In this document: piece by piece, positions 10,802 to 23,555 of the stretch
Numbering within the stretch: position 1 is the stretch's first letter
Layout: the number at the start of each line of letters is the position of its first letter
NCBI RefSeq assembly: GCF_003576645.1
Contig: NC_044920.1
Span: 5,307,421-5,371,420, forward strand
DNA length: 64,000 bases
Direction of reading: 5' to 3'
Source of the DNA: Ipomoea triloba
Taxonomy: Eukaryota; Streptophyta; Magnoliopsida; Solanales; Convolvulaceae
Made by a program: the position numbers and the translations under genes
Notes under the pieces: model-generated
Database searches by the model: none
Seen by the model: the letters and a program-made list of their open reading frames with translations, nothing else
What the model was told of the DNA's origin: nothing

Positions 10802-13800
10802 ATGGCAGCAGCTCTGGCTGCAGATGATATGGTGAGGTCTACGAGTAGCCAGAGGTCCACAAGTAGGAGTAGAAGGATGAGTTTTGGATCAGGCAGTGCA
10901 AGGAGCTTGGCTTCTGCAAGTGTTAGGGAGGTGTTTGGTGCACCGGGCGGAGACGTGTTTCAGAGAAGTGCTAGGGAGAATGATGACGAAGAAGAGCTGA
11001 GGTGGGCTGCTATCGAGAGACTTCCTACATATGATCGGTTGAGGAAAGGGATCTTGAAGCAAACGTTGGATAATGGAAAAGTTGTTCATCAAGAAGTTGA
11101 TGTTCAAAACCTCGGGATGCAAGACAAGAAGCTGCTCATAGAAAGTATTTTGAAAGTTGTGGAAGAAGATAACGAGAGGTTCCTTAGAAGACTCAGAGAC
11201 AGGACTGATAGGTAAGGCTGAAATTTCTCTTCTCTGTATGCATTTTTCTAATGGTTAGTCTTAAACTCTTAAATAATGATCTTTGAATATGTTAAAAAAT
11301 CATACATACACAAGGAATAGTTCTTTTGAAATTATGAATGATAAAATTTGTGATGAACAGGGTTGGAATTGATATTCCAAAAATTGAAGTTCGATATGAG
11401 GATCTGTCAATTGAAGGAGATGCATATGTTGGATCCCGGGCACTGCCTACTTTGTTCAATGCTACAATAAATATGATAGAGGTACTTCATTTACTTCCTA
11501 TGTAAATCTTGATAAAAATGCTGGATTTCCCCCCTTTTTTTTCTGCATATTCTATCTTGGTTGAGCTTCTAACTTTATTTGAATGATTGCAGATCTTATG
11601 CTGATAATGTTTATTTATTTTCACAGGGTTTCCTTGAAAAAATAAGGATATTCCCTTCGAAGAAAAGAGTAGTCAAGATACTCAAAGGTGTGAATGGAAT
11701 TATAAAACCGTCAAGGTATGTTCATAACGAAGCATTAGTTTAATGTTAGTTTGATGAATATATTACACCTTATGTGGAGAACTTCTGTTCGGTCCATATG
11801 GATAAACTTCTTACCCTTCTATTCTACAGGATGACGCTTCTTCTCGGGCCTCCCGGCTCTGGGAAAACAACATTTTTGAAGGCACTTGCTGGAGTATTGG
11901 ACAAAGATCTTAGGGTAAGTGATAACCTTTATGAGTTGCGGCTTGAAATCTTACTGTGTCATATTTTTTATGACACTCATTCTTGAATTTTGCTTTTTCT
12001 AAGGTTGAGGGGAAGATCACTTATTGCGGTCACGAGATGTCAGAATTCATTCCTCAACGGACTTGTGCTTATATCAGTCAGTATGACCTCCACCATGGAG
12101 AGTTGACAGTGAGAGAGACACTGGACTTTGCAGGACGTGTTTTAGGAGTTGGAACTAGATACGAGCTTCTCACAGAATTGTCAAGGCGTGAAAGGGATGC
12201 AGGAATTAAACCTGACCCCGAGATCGATGCATTTATGAAAGCCACTGCGATTGCAGGCCAAGAATCTAGTTTGGTCACAGACTATTCACTTAAGGTATAT
12301 TTTCAGTTTAATTCTATAGCTAGGAATTAGGAAACCAAGTAAGTTTGTTGAACCGTGGAAATGATTTACAGATGCTTGGTTTGGATATATGTGCTGATAT
12401 AATGGTGGGTAATGAGATGATGAGGGGCATATCAGGTGGACAGAAGAAGCGTGTCACTACAGGTACGTTGCGTGCATATAATAAGGTTCATGAATTAGCA
12501 AATATGCTTTCTTTAGTTTCAGTTTCCTCATATTTGAATCACTTGGCAACATTTCTTGTTTAACATCCGGCCAGTCAATTGAATATGTTGTATTTATCTT
12601 TTATATATGTGAATGCAGGAGAAATGATAGTTGGTCCTGCAAAAGTTTTCTTCATGGATGAAATCTCTACAGGTCTCGACAGTTCCACAACATTTCAAAT
12701 TGTTAAATTCATGAGGCAAATGGTCCATATCATGGACGTGACAATGATAATATCTCTTCTTCAACCTGCACCTGAAGCATTTGATCTTTTTGATGACATC
12801 ATTTTGCTTTCTGAGGGGCAAATCGTCTATCACGGTCCACGTGAGAATGTTGTCGAGTTTTTCGAGAGTGTGGGATTTAAATGCCCAGAAAGGAAAGGAG
12901 TTGCTGACTTTCTCCAAGAAGTTACTTCCATGAAGGACCAAGAACAGTATTGGTACCGAAAAGATGAACCTTATCATTATATTTCAGTGGCTGAATTTGC
13001 GAATCATTTTAGCAATTTTCACGTTGGACGTAAACTATACGATGAGCTCTCAGTTCCTTTTAACAAGAGTAGAACCCATCCTGCAGCACTGGTTACTGAC
13101 AAGTATGGTATTTCCAATATGGAGCTCTTCAAGGCATGCTTATCTAGGGAATGGCTATTGATGAAACGCAACTCCTTTTTATACATATTCAAGACATTCC
13201 AGATTACCGTAATGTCAATAATTACTTTCACAGTATTCTTTAGGACAGAGATGAAATCTGGAACGGTAGAAAATGGAGGAAAGTTTTATGGAGCACTATT
13301 TTTCAGTCTCATCAATGTGATGTTTAATGGAACAGCAGAGCTTGCATTGACCGTCTTCAGACTTCCTGTGTTTTTTAAACAAAGAGATTCTCTATTTTTC
13401 CCGGCTTGGGCTTTTGCACTCCCGATTTGGCTCATGAGAGTCCCCCTTTCATTCATGGAATCGTTCATATGGATTATTCTTACTTATTACACCATTGGCT
13501 TTGCTCCTGCTGCTAGTCGGTATGCATTTTCAGTTCAATCCCAAAGATAAACTAAAACCTCTCATGCTTGACCGTTAGGATTTTTTTTTTAAAACTCCAC
13601 TGTAATTAACATATATCAATTAGCTAATGACAATATAACCACATAATTTGCTGTTATACTGATATGTTTTGAATTTCTTTAGGTTTTTTCGCCAATTCTT
13701 GGCCTTCTTCTCTTTGCATCAGATGGCCTTGTCCCTCTTCCGTTTTATTGCTTCACTTGGAAGAACACAAGTGGTTGCGAACACTTTGGGGACTTTTTCT

Positions 13801-16800
13801 TTGCTGGTAGTCTTTGTTCTTGGTGGTTTCATTGTTGCTAAAGGTCAGTAATATTCTTTATATTGATGTATGCCTATTCTCTTTATCCCTTACATTTATC
13901 TCGATCGCAAGATTTTTATGTGGCATTCAAATAAACACTGTTTCTTCTCTGGACACAGATGACCTTGAACCGTGGATGAAATGGGGATATTACGCGTCTC
14001 CCATGTCTTATGGACAGAATGCTATAGCCATCAATGAATTTCTTGATAAAAGATGGAGCTCTGTAAGCTTCAATAATAGTTTCAATTTTCGAACAGTAGT
14101 AATTCTTACCAGTTTATAACAGATTTTATCGTCATTCATTAGTCTAACCTGCCCCATTCATTCGTTTTGTGTTTTCAGCCCATTAATGTTTCGGGATTCC
14201 AGGAGCATACAGTAGGCTTGGTGCTTCTTAAGTCGAGGAGCATGTATTTAGATGACTACATGTACTGGATATGCGTGATTGCCCTTTTAGGATTCTCGCT
14301 TCTCTTCAATGTCTGCTTTACCATTGCACTCACATACTTAGATCGTAAGAATTCCATACTATTTCCACTCCTTATCTGGTAAAAACTTCTAAAACCCAAG
14401 ATATATGCTTTTGACTGCCTTCAATTCATTTCTGAAATGCAGCCTATGGAGACTCTAAATCTGTTATTCGTGATGAGAAAGATACTAATCGTAAGATTAA
14501 AGGCAAGTCAAATCCCTATAGTAAAGCAGCCACAGATGGGAGTTCATCATCTGCACCACCTCCTATGTTTGAAGGTTTGGCACCTCAAATCCTTTGCTTA
14601 ATTTTTACCAATGGTTTAAGTTTTAGACATGCAAGCTGAACTACTATTTAATGAAAGAGTGTTATGTTTTAGAATCCTTTGCTGGCTGTAATATTTCGTT
14701 CCTTCATTCTTCTGTCTTATGATTGTCGATTTCAATGCAGGTATTGATATGACTGTAAGACATTCTGGACGAGGCTTAAGTAGTGAACAGAACGCGAGCA
14801 AGAAGAGAGGGATGGTGCTTCCATTCCAACCTCTTTCTCTTGCGTTCAACCATGTGAATTACTATGTTGATATGCCAGCCGTAAGTATCATTTCCGGTGT
14901 GCATTTTTGAGATCTCTCTATGAATGATATTGGCAGGCCTTGATGATGTTGTGTTGTACTTATGGTATATATTGATCAGGAAATGCAAAAACAAGGAATT
15001 GAAGAGCCGCGTCTCCAGTTATTGCAAGACGTGAGTGGTGCTTTCAGGCCGGGGGTTCTAACAGCATTGGTTGGTGTAAGTGGAGCTGGGAAGACGACCT
15101 TGATGGATGTCCTAGCAGGAAGAAAAACGAGCGGCTATATTGAGGGAAGCATCAACATTTCTGGTTACCCCAAGAATCAATCGACTTTTGCTCGTATAAG
15201 TGGCTATTGTGAACAGAACGATATTCATTCTCCACACGTTACAGTTTACGAGTCTCTTGTATACTCTGCCTGGTTGCGTCTTTCTCCAGATGTCGACAAG
15301 CAAACAAGAAAGGTTCCAATTTACACTTGAAAGTTAATTTCTAACAAGTGGTAAGATTGACTTATATTATGGTTTTTGTTGTGTCTGTGTAGATGTTCAT
15401 TGAGGAAGTGATGGAGCTGGTTGAGCTGAATCCTTTGCGGGATTCTCTGGTTGGGCTCCCGGGGGTAGATGGCCTCTCGACTGAGCAGAGAAAGCGGTTG
15501 ACAATAGCTGTGGAACTCGTTGCTAACCCATCCATCATCTTCATGGACGAACCCACATCAGGCCTCGACGCTAGAGCTGCTGCAATCGTGATGCGAACTG
15601 TGAGAAACACCGTGGATACAGGACGAACCGTCGTCTGCACAATTCACCAGCCGAGCATAGATATCTTTGAAGCATTTGATGAGGTAGGCAGCCACTGGTT
15701 TCAACATTCATGATACTTGTAAGTTGTAACGCCACTCTGTTCGATCTTCTGAATCTAAACATTTGCCTTTTCATTATATTATAGCTTCTGCTGATGAAGA
15801 GGGGAGGACAGGTGATCTACGCGGGGCCTCTTGGTCATCACTCTCACCGGTTGATACAATATTTCGAAGTGAGTAACTTCGTCCCTATGTAAAGACACAT
15901 TTTTCGTGCACACGACTTAATTGGCCTGTAATAATTTGTATATATTTTCCAGTCTGTGCCGGGGATTCCTAAAATCAGAGAGGGATATAATCCCGCTACC
16001 TGGATGCTTGAGATCAGTGCTCCTGCAGTTGAGGCTCAATTTGATGTGGACTTTGCAGAAATCTATGCCAATTCTGATCTCTACCGGTAACTAGAAGACT
16101 TAATAAAACTGTTACTGTCTCGTCTCATCTCATCTCGCTTTATTTCCAACAATGATTTACGACGTTTTTCTACTCATTTTCTCAGGAGGAATCAAGAACT
16201 CATCGAGCAGTTGAGCAATCCAGCCCCGGGTTCCCAAGACCTTCACTTCCCAACAAAATACGCCCAACCTTTCATCACTCAATGCCAAGCTTGCCTGTGG
16301 AAAATGCACTTGTCATACTGGAGGCATCCACAGTACAATGCAATCCGGTTTTTCATGACAACAGTGATAGGAATTATATTTGGAGTTATTTTCTGGAAAA
16401 AGGGGAAGCAAACGTAAGCTGCTATCATCGAGTTGTGAAATGAGCATAAGAAAGATCAGAACTGCCTTCTTTTCCCCCTTTATGGATTACTCTGATCTCT
16501 TTTTGACTCCCTTCCATCTGCTTATGAATATTCAACAGGTCCAAACAACAAGACCTGTCAAATCTTATGGGAGCTATGTATTCTGCTGTTTTGTTCCTCG
16601 GAGGAACAAATACTAACGCTGTGCAGTCTGTAGTATCCGTAGAGAGGACAGTCTTCTATCGAGAAAAAACAGCAGGGATGTATTCTGCACTGCCTTACGC
16701 ATTTGCTCAGGTATGTAAAAACATAGATTTTTACTTCGAAATCTCTGTTTCCAATCCTTTTGTAGAGCAAATAATTGAATCATGTGCTCCATCCAACTAA

Positions 16801-17864
16801 AAGCCTAAGCTGGCAGTTGGACTGCACATTGACTTTGATGGGCTCCAAGCAAATACCAAATTGAATCATGTGCTCCATCCAACTAAAAGCCTAAGCTGGT
16901 AGTTGGACTGCACATTTATGTTTATATTATATTTATGCTCACACAAATTCTCGAAATTAGGACTCTATATAGGACCAAACTAGTAAAATCAGTAGTATGA
17001 GTATCAGTGGCATTAGACAGGCCGGGTTGGTGAACTGTGTTGAATTCTTGTGTCATATATGTATGTTGCAGGTGGGCATAGAGGCTGTGTATATTGCAAT
17101 CCAAACCTTAATTTACAGCATTCTGCTGTACTTCATGATTGGATTCGAGTGGGGAGCTGATCGCTTCTTCTGGTTCTATTACTACATCTTCATGTGCTTC
17201 CTATACTTCACATCCTACGGAATGATGCTCGTCGCCCTCACTCCAAGCTACCAGATTTCTGCCATCGTCATGACATTCTTCCTCAGCTTTTGGAATCTCT
17301 TCTCCGGGTTTCTCATTCCAAGAACGGTGAGTACTAGCTGCACCATCAATCATTTCTTTTCTAACTTACATCACCCGCTATATTAGGACTCTATGTATTT
17401 GAGTTAGATTCCCTATTCTAGACTTCCTGTGATTCCCTATTCTAGTCAGCCTGAGATTCTCTCATTATATATATCCCTGTAATCTGTATCTTTGAACTAT
17501 CTCATTCAATATAATTTATTCAGTTCTCATCCGCTAGCTAGCTAGCTAGCTAGCTACCTGGTTTCTTGATCTCATCTATGCATATATGTTACAGCAAATC
17601 CCGGTGTGGTGGAGGTGGTACTATTGGGGATCCCCCGTGGCTTGGACCATATACGGCCTCATTACGTCTCAGATTGGTGACAAAACGGATCTGGTGGCCA
17701 TTCCCGGGGCTCCAGACATGAAAGTGAAGGACTATCTCAAAGAAAACTTGGGATTTGATTATGACTTCCTTGGTGTAGTTGCAGCTGTTCATGTTGTTTG
17801 GGTTCTTCTCTTCTGCTTTGTCTTTGCCTATGGCATCAAGTTCCTTAATTTCCAAAGGAGATAG
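10802..17864 (+). CDS. Full-size ABCG (PDR-type) ABC transporter
   Basis: Twenty exons join without a frame break into 1,485 residues: 10802-11211, 11361-11481, 11627-11715, 11830-11914, 12004-12294, 12372-12462, 12619-13519, 13683-13843, 13959-14062, 14179-14344, 14443-14574, 14741-14880, 14980-15312, 15393-15683, 15785-15868, 15953-16086, 16186-16413, 16539-16710, 17072-17326, 17595-17864. The order NBD-TMD-NBD-TMD is that of plant PDR pumps in the plasma membrane. NBD1 has Walker A GPPGSGKT (about 213), signature ISGGQKKR (about 352) and Walker B VFFMDE (about 371). NBD2 has GVSGAGKT (about 930), the PDR-typical degenerate signature LSTEQRKR (about 1036) and [12 protein letters not shown] (about 1055). 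The N-terminus is Ser/Arg-rich. The ATG at 10802 fits the family start. Family members export lipids, hormones, terpenoids or xenobiotics; substrate cannot be inferred here. Intron 18 holds a tandem repeat and intron 19 a solo LTR. It looks functional. Confidence 0.96.
16774..16917 (+). repeat. 57-bp direct repeat in PDR intron 18
   Basis: Positions 16774-16830 and 16861-16917 are the same 57-bp sequence with one difference, separated by 30 bp. Both lie inside the intron between exons 18 and 19. Confidence 0.85.
17381..17531 (+). mobile_element. Solo LTR of a short-LTR copia element in PDR intron 19
   Basis: The 151-bp segment starts TATTAGGACTC and ends CAGTTCTCATC. These are the termini of the 135-bp LTRs of the two copia elements at 37013-41581 and 55187-60683. 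It also shares a central 'TATATATATC' block and a 'TCAATATAATT'-like end. It is flanked by perfect 5-bp duplications CGCTA (17376-17380 and 17532-17536). Its interior differs from the other LTRs, so it is an older or sister-family copy. It lies in transcriptional sense with the host gene and 63 bp before exon 20. Confidence 0.85.
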
Positions 17865-17991
17865 GAAAGGATAGATAGATAGATAAGGCAAAATTCGTTC
17901 CATTCTTATAAGTGTTAAAATTTTTGTTTATAGACAATACGGAATTTTAAGTCTCCCGCTTAACCCTCTAATGTGCAAAAAAGTGAACTTA

Positions 17992-18430
17992 TAGGACGAT
18001 TGGTTGGAATGAGGGAATTAAGGAGGAAAGGCAGTTGTTATGCTTTGGATCAGTGTTCACCTTGCAAGGTGGACCTTGGTCCTAAACGATATTGAATTGT
18101 GTATTCTTAGTATTAGAATTGTGAATTTTTAAAATGTAAATTGTGTTTCTAAGTCAAAACACATAACAATTGTACTAAATTTTAAAAAGATTAAATTGTG
18201 TATTTTTAATATTGGAATTGGCTGTTGTATTTGAAAGTAGTATGTTAACATTGTGTGTTTGTAGTATACAAATTGTAAATTAGGGAAGAAAGGAATTGTA
18301 ATTCGTTGGAAAAGAATAAGGTGAGAATAAAGTAGGAATTCAAATTACATTGTTTGGTAAAGAGGAATAGAATTACTAGTAATGAGAATTGAGAAGGGAA
18401 GAAGTGATATAAAGACTAAAATGTCATGGT

Positions 18431-18468
<38 letters not shown>

Positions 18469-18765
18469 TAACAATAACAATAACAATAACAAATAACAAT
18501 AACATTAACAGTAACATTAACAGTAACAATAACAAGAACAAGAACAACAACAACAATCTAGGCTAATTTAATCATTTTTCTATTTTTGCCTTTCTAAGCT
18601 GCCACCGAATTGTAATTCCCATGAGGGGTCTATGAATTTCAATTCCTCAAAAGGAGGGAATTGCAATTCAGTAGAATTGTAATTTTCTCAAACCAAACAC
18701 CGTAATTTAAGATATTAAAGAATTATGGTGTAAATAAATTGCAACTATATTCAATCAAACAATCA
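17992..18765. mobile_element. Tourist/Harbinger-like MITE with (AAT)n core
   Basis: The element is flanked by TTA (17989-17991 and 18766-18768). Its ends (TAGGACGATTGG left, mirrored by TCAAACAATCA right) and the interior 'GAATTGTAATTC' blocks match the shorter element at 48185-48595, including a central AAT microsatellite. About 250 bp near 18040-18290 is extra relative to that copy and may be a nested insertion. There is no coding sequence. Confidence 0.6.
18431..18560. repeat. (AAT)n / (AACAAT)n microsatellite
   Basis: A pure AAT run (about 18431-18465) grades into AACAAT and ACAGTA-type repeats up to about 18560, in the middle of the MITE. Confidence 0.9.
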
Positions 18766-19104
18766 TTAAAGTTGAATATTTGGGTACTTAAATAGGTTGA
18801 TGTAAATAATTTTTAAAAAAAAGTTTTTCGTATTTTTACAAATTTTACAGTTTGTTGTGTTGCTAGCAGGCTAGCAGCCTTGCTACACAGTTGATTGGAA
18901 GTGTTACCAATCATGTAGCTAGCTTATCAACTGTGTTATGAATTTTTGAAGCAATATATTTTGAGAAAAAAATTATTTTCCCTTGAAAGAAAATTCTTCT
19001 AAATGTGCCATTTTTCCTTTAGTACAGTACATTATATATTACTATTTGCCAAATAGAATTCATCCAATTATACAAAAATTTTATCAAATTTGATTAATTG
19101 AAAA

Positions 19105-19592
19105 AAAAAAGGGGGGGTTCAAATAGGTCATCAAACAACACACCAAACTGCAATTAGGTTACTGAACTCAAAAAAAATTACAATTAAGTTCCTGAACAAC
19201 GCAAGCTCATGCAAATTAACCTAAAATGACTTGTTAACATGTTAATATGTTAACGTGTCGGTAACTGAATTTAAAAATAATGGATTGTATGATTGGATGT
19301 AGTTACAATTCATTTACCAATAATAAAATTTGGCTAGCCCCAGAAGCTAGTAATTTAAAAAATAAAATAAAATAATTTTTTATTTATACGGAGTAATTAT
19401 TAAAATAAAAGTTAAAAATTATTTTAAAATTTAATAACCGACACTTCAGCATATCAACAGGTAAACAATTCATTTTTTGTGAAATTATATGAATTTGCGT
19501 TGTTTAGGGACCTAATTGTAATTTCGTTTAATTCAGTGACTTAATTACATTTTGGTGTGTAATTGGATAGCCTATTTGAGCCTTATTCCAAT
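19105..19592. mobile_element. Fold-back MITE ('GGTTCAAATAGG' ends)
   Basis: The left end GGTTCAAATAGGTCATC is mirrored by the right end GATAGCCTATTTGAGCC. Internal blocks ('ACCAAACTGCAATTAGG', 'TTCCTGAACAACGCAA') also mirror. Copy 2 of the segmental duplication (near 49475-49500) lacks this segment and runs straight from 'TTGGTTAATTAAAAAA' to 'ACAATTTAAAATTTTG', so it is the empty site. Exact borders are blurred by A-rich flanks. Confidence 0.65.
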
Positions 19593-20402
19593 AAAAAAAA
19601 TAAAACAAACAATTTAAAATTTTGAGATTCAATATTATTTAATTCTTTTTAATTTACTTAAATAAATAATCTTTTGATAGATATTAATCAAACAAAATTC
19701 TACAATACTGAAAATGCTATTCCATACCTCGAAGCATTATAGTATGGTATCACATAGCACTGTGCAGTACTTAGGAAACTCGCTACAGGGTTGCTATAGA
19801 TTTTCCCTTAGCTTACATTTTAGTCGCAGTCGCAATATAATACAAGAGGTACACCTATGCCATAAAATCAAATATGCTTTAAGGAGGTGATTAATTCAAA
19901 GAATATTTTGAAACAAATAACACTTACCAAAAATTTCACATACCATAAAAATATGGACCTAAGAATGTAGGGGAATACGATTCCATAAATACTTACTACG
20001 AAAGATGAACTAAAAATAAAGTTTAAAAATCTCACATCCCAATGAACCAAACAAAGAAATTTAATGTATATTATCATATTTAAATTCCAAAAGTTAAGTG
20101 AGATAACATAAATCAAACACCCCCTGGGGGTATTGAGAGATCCCAAACCGACCAAATCGATAACCAATATATCCTAACCGATCAAAAATTTTGATCTTTG
20201 ATCGATTATCAATTATCAATTTCTTTGATAATCAATTTCTAAAAAATTCAATTATTCGGTGAATCAATTATTAGTTGGTTATGGACGTCCAAAAACCAGT
20301 CACCGAATAACCGATAATATATATATATGAGACGGATCAGGTGAGAACCGCGTGTCTAGGAGAGGAATGAAAACCCATCCCAATCGTCCACATAGTGATG
20401 GG

Positions 20403-20489
20403 GCTTCCCCTTTTTCCAGAAAATAACTCCAAATATACTTCCTATATTATGAACTATATTTGGAGTTATTTTCTGGAAAAAGGGGAAGC
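20403..20489 (+). repeat. Perfect 35-bp inverted repeat derived from PDR exon 17
   Basis: The right arm (20455-20489) is identical to PDR exon-17 sequence 16375-16409. The left arm (20403-20437) is its exact reverse complement. The loop is 17 nt (20438-20454). The left arm's homology to the gene continues a further 9 nt into the loop (gene 16366-16374, one mismatch), so both arms appear copied from the gene. RNA from the plus strand would fold into an uninterrupted 35-bp stem whose 5' arm is antisense to the PDR mRNA. Confidence 0.9.
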
Positions 20490-20681
20490 AAACGTAAGCT
20501 GCGATGAGCTATCATCAGAGTAGTGAAATGAGCATAAGAAATATTAGAAGTGTCTTCTTTTCCCCCTTAATGGATTACTTCCTTTTTGACTTCCATTTAT
20601 CTACTCATGAATATGTAAAGACCTGGCAAATCTTAAGGGGGCTATGTATGTTGCTGTAGTGCTGCATTATTACTCGGAGGG
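20455..20681 (+). pseudogene. PDR transporter gene fragment (exon 17 end to exon 18)
   Basis: The sequence follows the PDR gene from 16375 to about 16605, including intron 17, so it was copied as DNA and not from spliced mRNA. The first 48 nt (exon end, splice donor and first intron bases) are identical. The rest has many substitutions and several indels, among them loss of the acceptor region before exon 18. It cannot be expressed as protein. It is absent from copy 2 of the surrounding duplication. Confidence 0.85.
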
Positions 20682-21941
20682 TATGTTATAATCTAAGATG
20701 CTAGCAAAAATGAACTAAAAAAGTTCAAAAATCCCACACCCCCTTGAGCCAAACAAGAAAAATCTAATATTACCATATTCACATTCCTGAGATTCAGTCA
20801 CTAAGGATATTTGAGAGATCCCAGAGAGATACAGGGTGTTGAGACAATGACTATTGTGCAGGAGTAATTCCAAAATAAATTTGAATACGAAGACTTCTTC
20901 ATTAACAGGTGCTCTGCTTTACTGTGAAGAAGAAAGTAATGCACATAAGGAGATAATATTACCATGGATATATTCATGTTATAATTTTCCAAAAGATATT
21001 CTGAGTACACATCTAAGCTGAAGTTTGTGTTGCAGATGAAAGTGCAGAGAGAAGAAAACAAATGTAGATTAAGGATTAAAGGAGATGAGGAAATCAGTAA
21101 AGCAGAAGAAAACAATGGTGGCAATGAATAAAGTTTATCCAGCAAAAAGTATGATTAGTATATTTAAACAGGATGTGGAATGACACGGCCGAATCATGGT
21201 TAACAGAAACATGATAGTACAGACCATTTAAAGGGGAAGAAAAACCAATACCAAAAGGGTGCATAATTTTGTGGTGGCATGGAATATTTATGTGGTTTCT
21301 ATATTTTCTCATCATTGTCAGAATAAAAAAATTAGAACTAATTATGTACTAATTCAACAGTATGCTCAATCAACTTCAAACAAATTATAACTAATAAATC
21401 AATAGCACTACATAAATCAACAATCCTGACTATAACTTGTAATAAAGGAAAACAGGAAGGACTAATCCCTTCATCTTAGTGGCAATAGACTAGCAAAAGC
21501 TAACACTCAAACAATGAATATAAAGAGTAAAAATCATTCAACCAAACACTGAGCACATCTCAAGATAGAATTAATGACAAGAGATCACCATCTTGTGCGC
21601 TGTATATATGATTATATAAATTGACTAATTTCACTGATGAATCAGCATAGATCAAATCAGAATCTCATAATTGTTTCAACTAGGGGATCGTCAAGTAAAA
21701 TTAAGGAAAGATGAAAGTAGTCACAACTTGAATCCAACTCAACAACAATTAAGTAACTAAAGATGCATGTGCTATTAAAAATTGAATCTTTCATTCAATA
21801 ACATAATCTGTCAGATGCATAATTTTGAAAAGCCACAAATTTGAAATGCGAGTCTTAAAACAAACTAAATATCAGAACTCAAAATTTAGGCATATCAGTT
21901 CCCCATTAAACTTCAAATGGAAATAGGACAATGATCTGTAA

Positions 21942-22561
<620 letters not shown>

Positions 22562-22650
22562 TGTGTTGACCGTCGATGAACGAAAACCCTAGAACGCAAG
22601 CTGAGTATAAGTTGAAGTTCCGCTAGCAAAGTAACGAAAGGGAGGCAAGG

Positions 22651-22668
22651 ATTAAATAGCTAGGGTTT
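22651..22668 (-). promoter_or_regulatory. RPS27 copy 1 promoter: telo-box and TATA-like element
   Basis: Read on the minus strand, AAACCCTA (22661-22668) is a telo-box, the element typical of plant ribosomal-protein promoters. TATTTAAT (22651-22658) just downstream could serve as the TATA box, about 90 bp before the ATG. Both are conserved in copy 2. Confidence 0.65.
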
Positions 22669-23009
22669 ATATGCTATTGTTAACCCTATTTGTATATTGG
22701 GTCAACCGACTATGGGTCTGTAGCTTGGTTTTTTAGGGCTGTTTGAAAATTTGAAAAATAATTTATAAAAAATGTTTTTCAAAAAATGTTTTAATTTTTA
22801 GGGCCCGTTTGGTTCGCGGAAAATATTTGAAGGGAAGTGGAAGTGGAATTCCGTGGAAAAATAGTTACCAGAAAGATAAATTCTGTTGTTTTGTTGGTGG
22901 AAAAGAAGTTGCTGGGAAGATAAATTCTGTTGTTTGGTTGGAGGTAAAAGAGTATGGGAATAATGAGTATAAAGACATATATACCGCCATCATCATCCAC
23001 AACCCCTAT

Positions 23010-23048
23010 TATATTATTATTATTATTATTATTATTATTATCATCATT

Positions 23049-23088
<40 letters not shown>
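23010..23088. repeat. (ATT)n-(AAT)n microsatellite
   Basis: An ATT run is followed, after a short spacer, by an AAT run. The pair forms an inverted repeat within the Harbinger element. Confidence 0.9.
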
Positions 23089-23091
<3 letters not shown>

Positions 23092-23555
23092 GTAATAATA
23101 TTAAAAGAAGAGTAAGAAAAAAGAAAGAAAAAAAAGAGAGGGTAAAACAGAGACAAAAAATATGGTTGTCAACTTTTGTCATTACCCAATAAAAAACACT
23201 AGACTTGATAAAGACAACATCACTGCATGATATTTCATCTTCTAAAATTAAAACAAACTAAGACACACATAGCCAGTTCTTCAATGAAAAATGAAATTTT
23301 GATTGCAAAGATACAGATGATACTAATGCTACAAAATATAAGATGCAAACTACAAGCACCATAATATTACACCAAACAAGTTTTACAATATTACAAAATA
23401 CACATGATATTCAAGTTAACAAGTTCATCCTTTTTAGTTTTCCAAAAAACAAGCTAGCATCATATTTTTACATAGCCAACTTCATACTTATAATAGGATA
23501 CTTTCTAACTTGATAGCAAAAACAGCACTGCATTTCATTCTACCCACAAACATGC

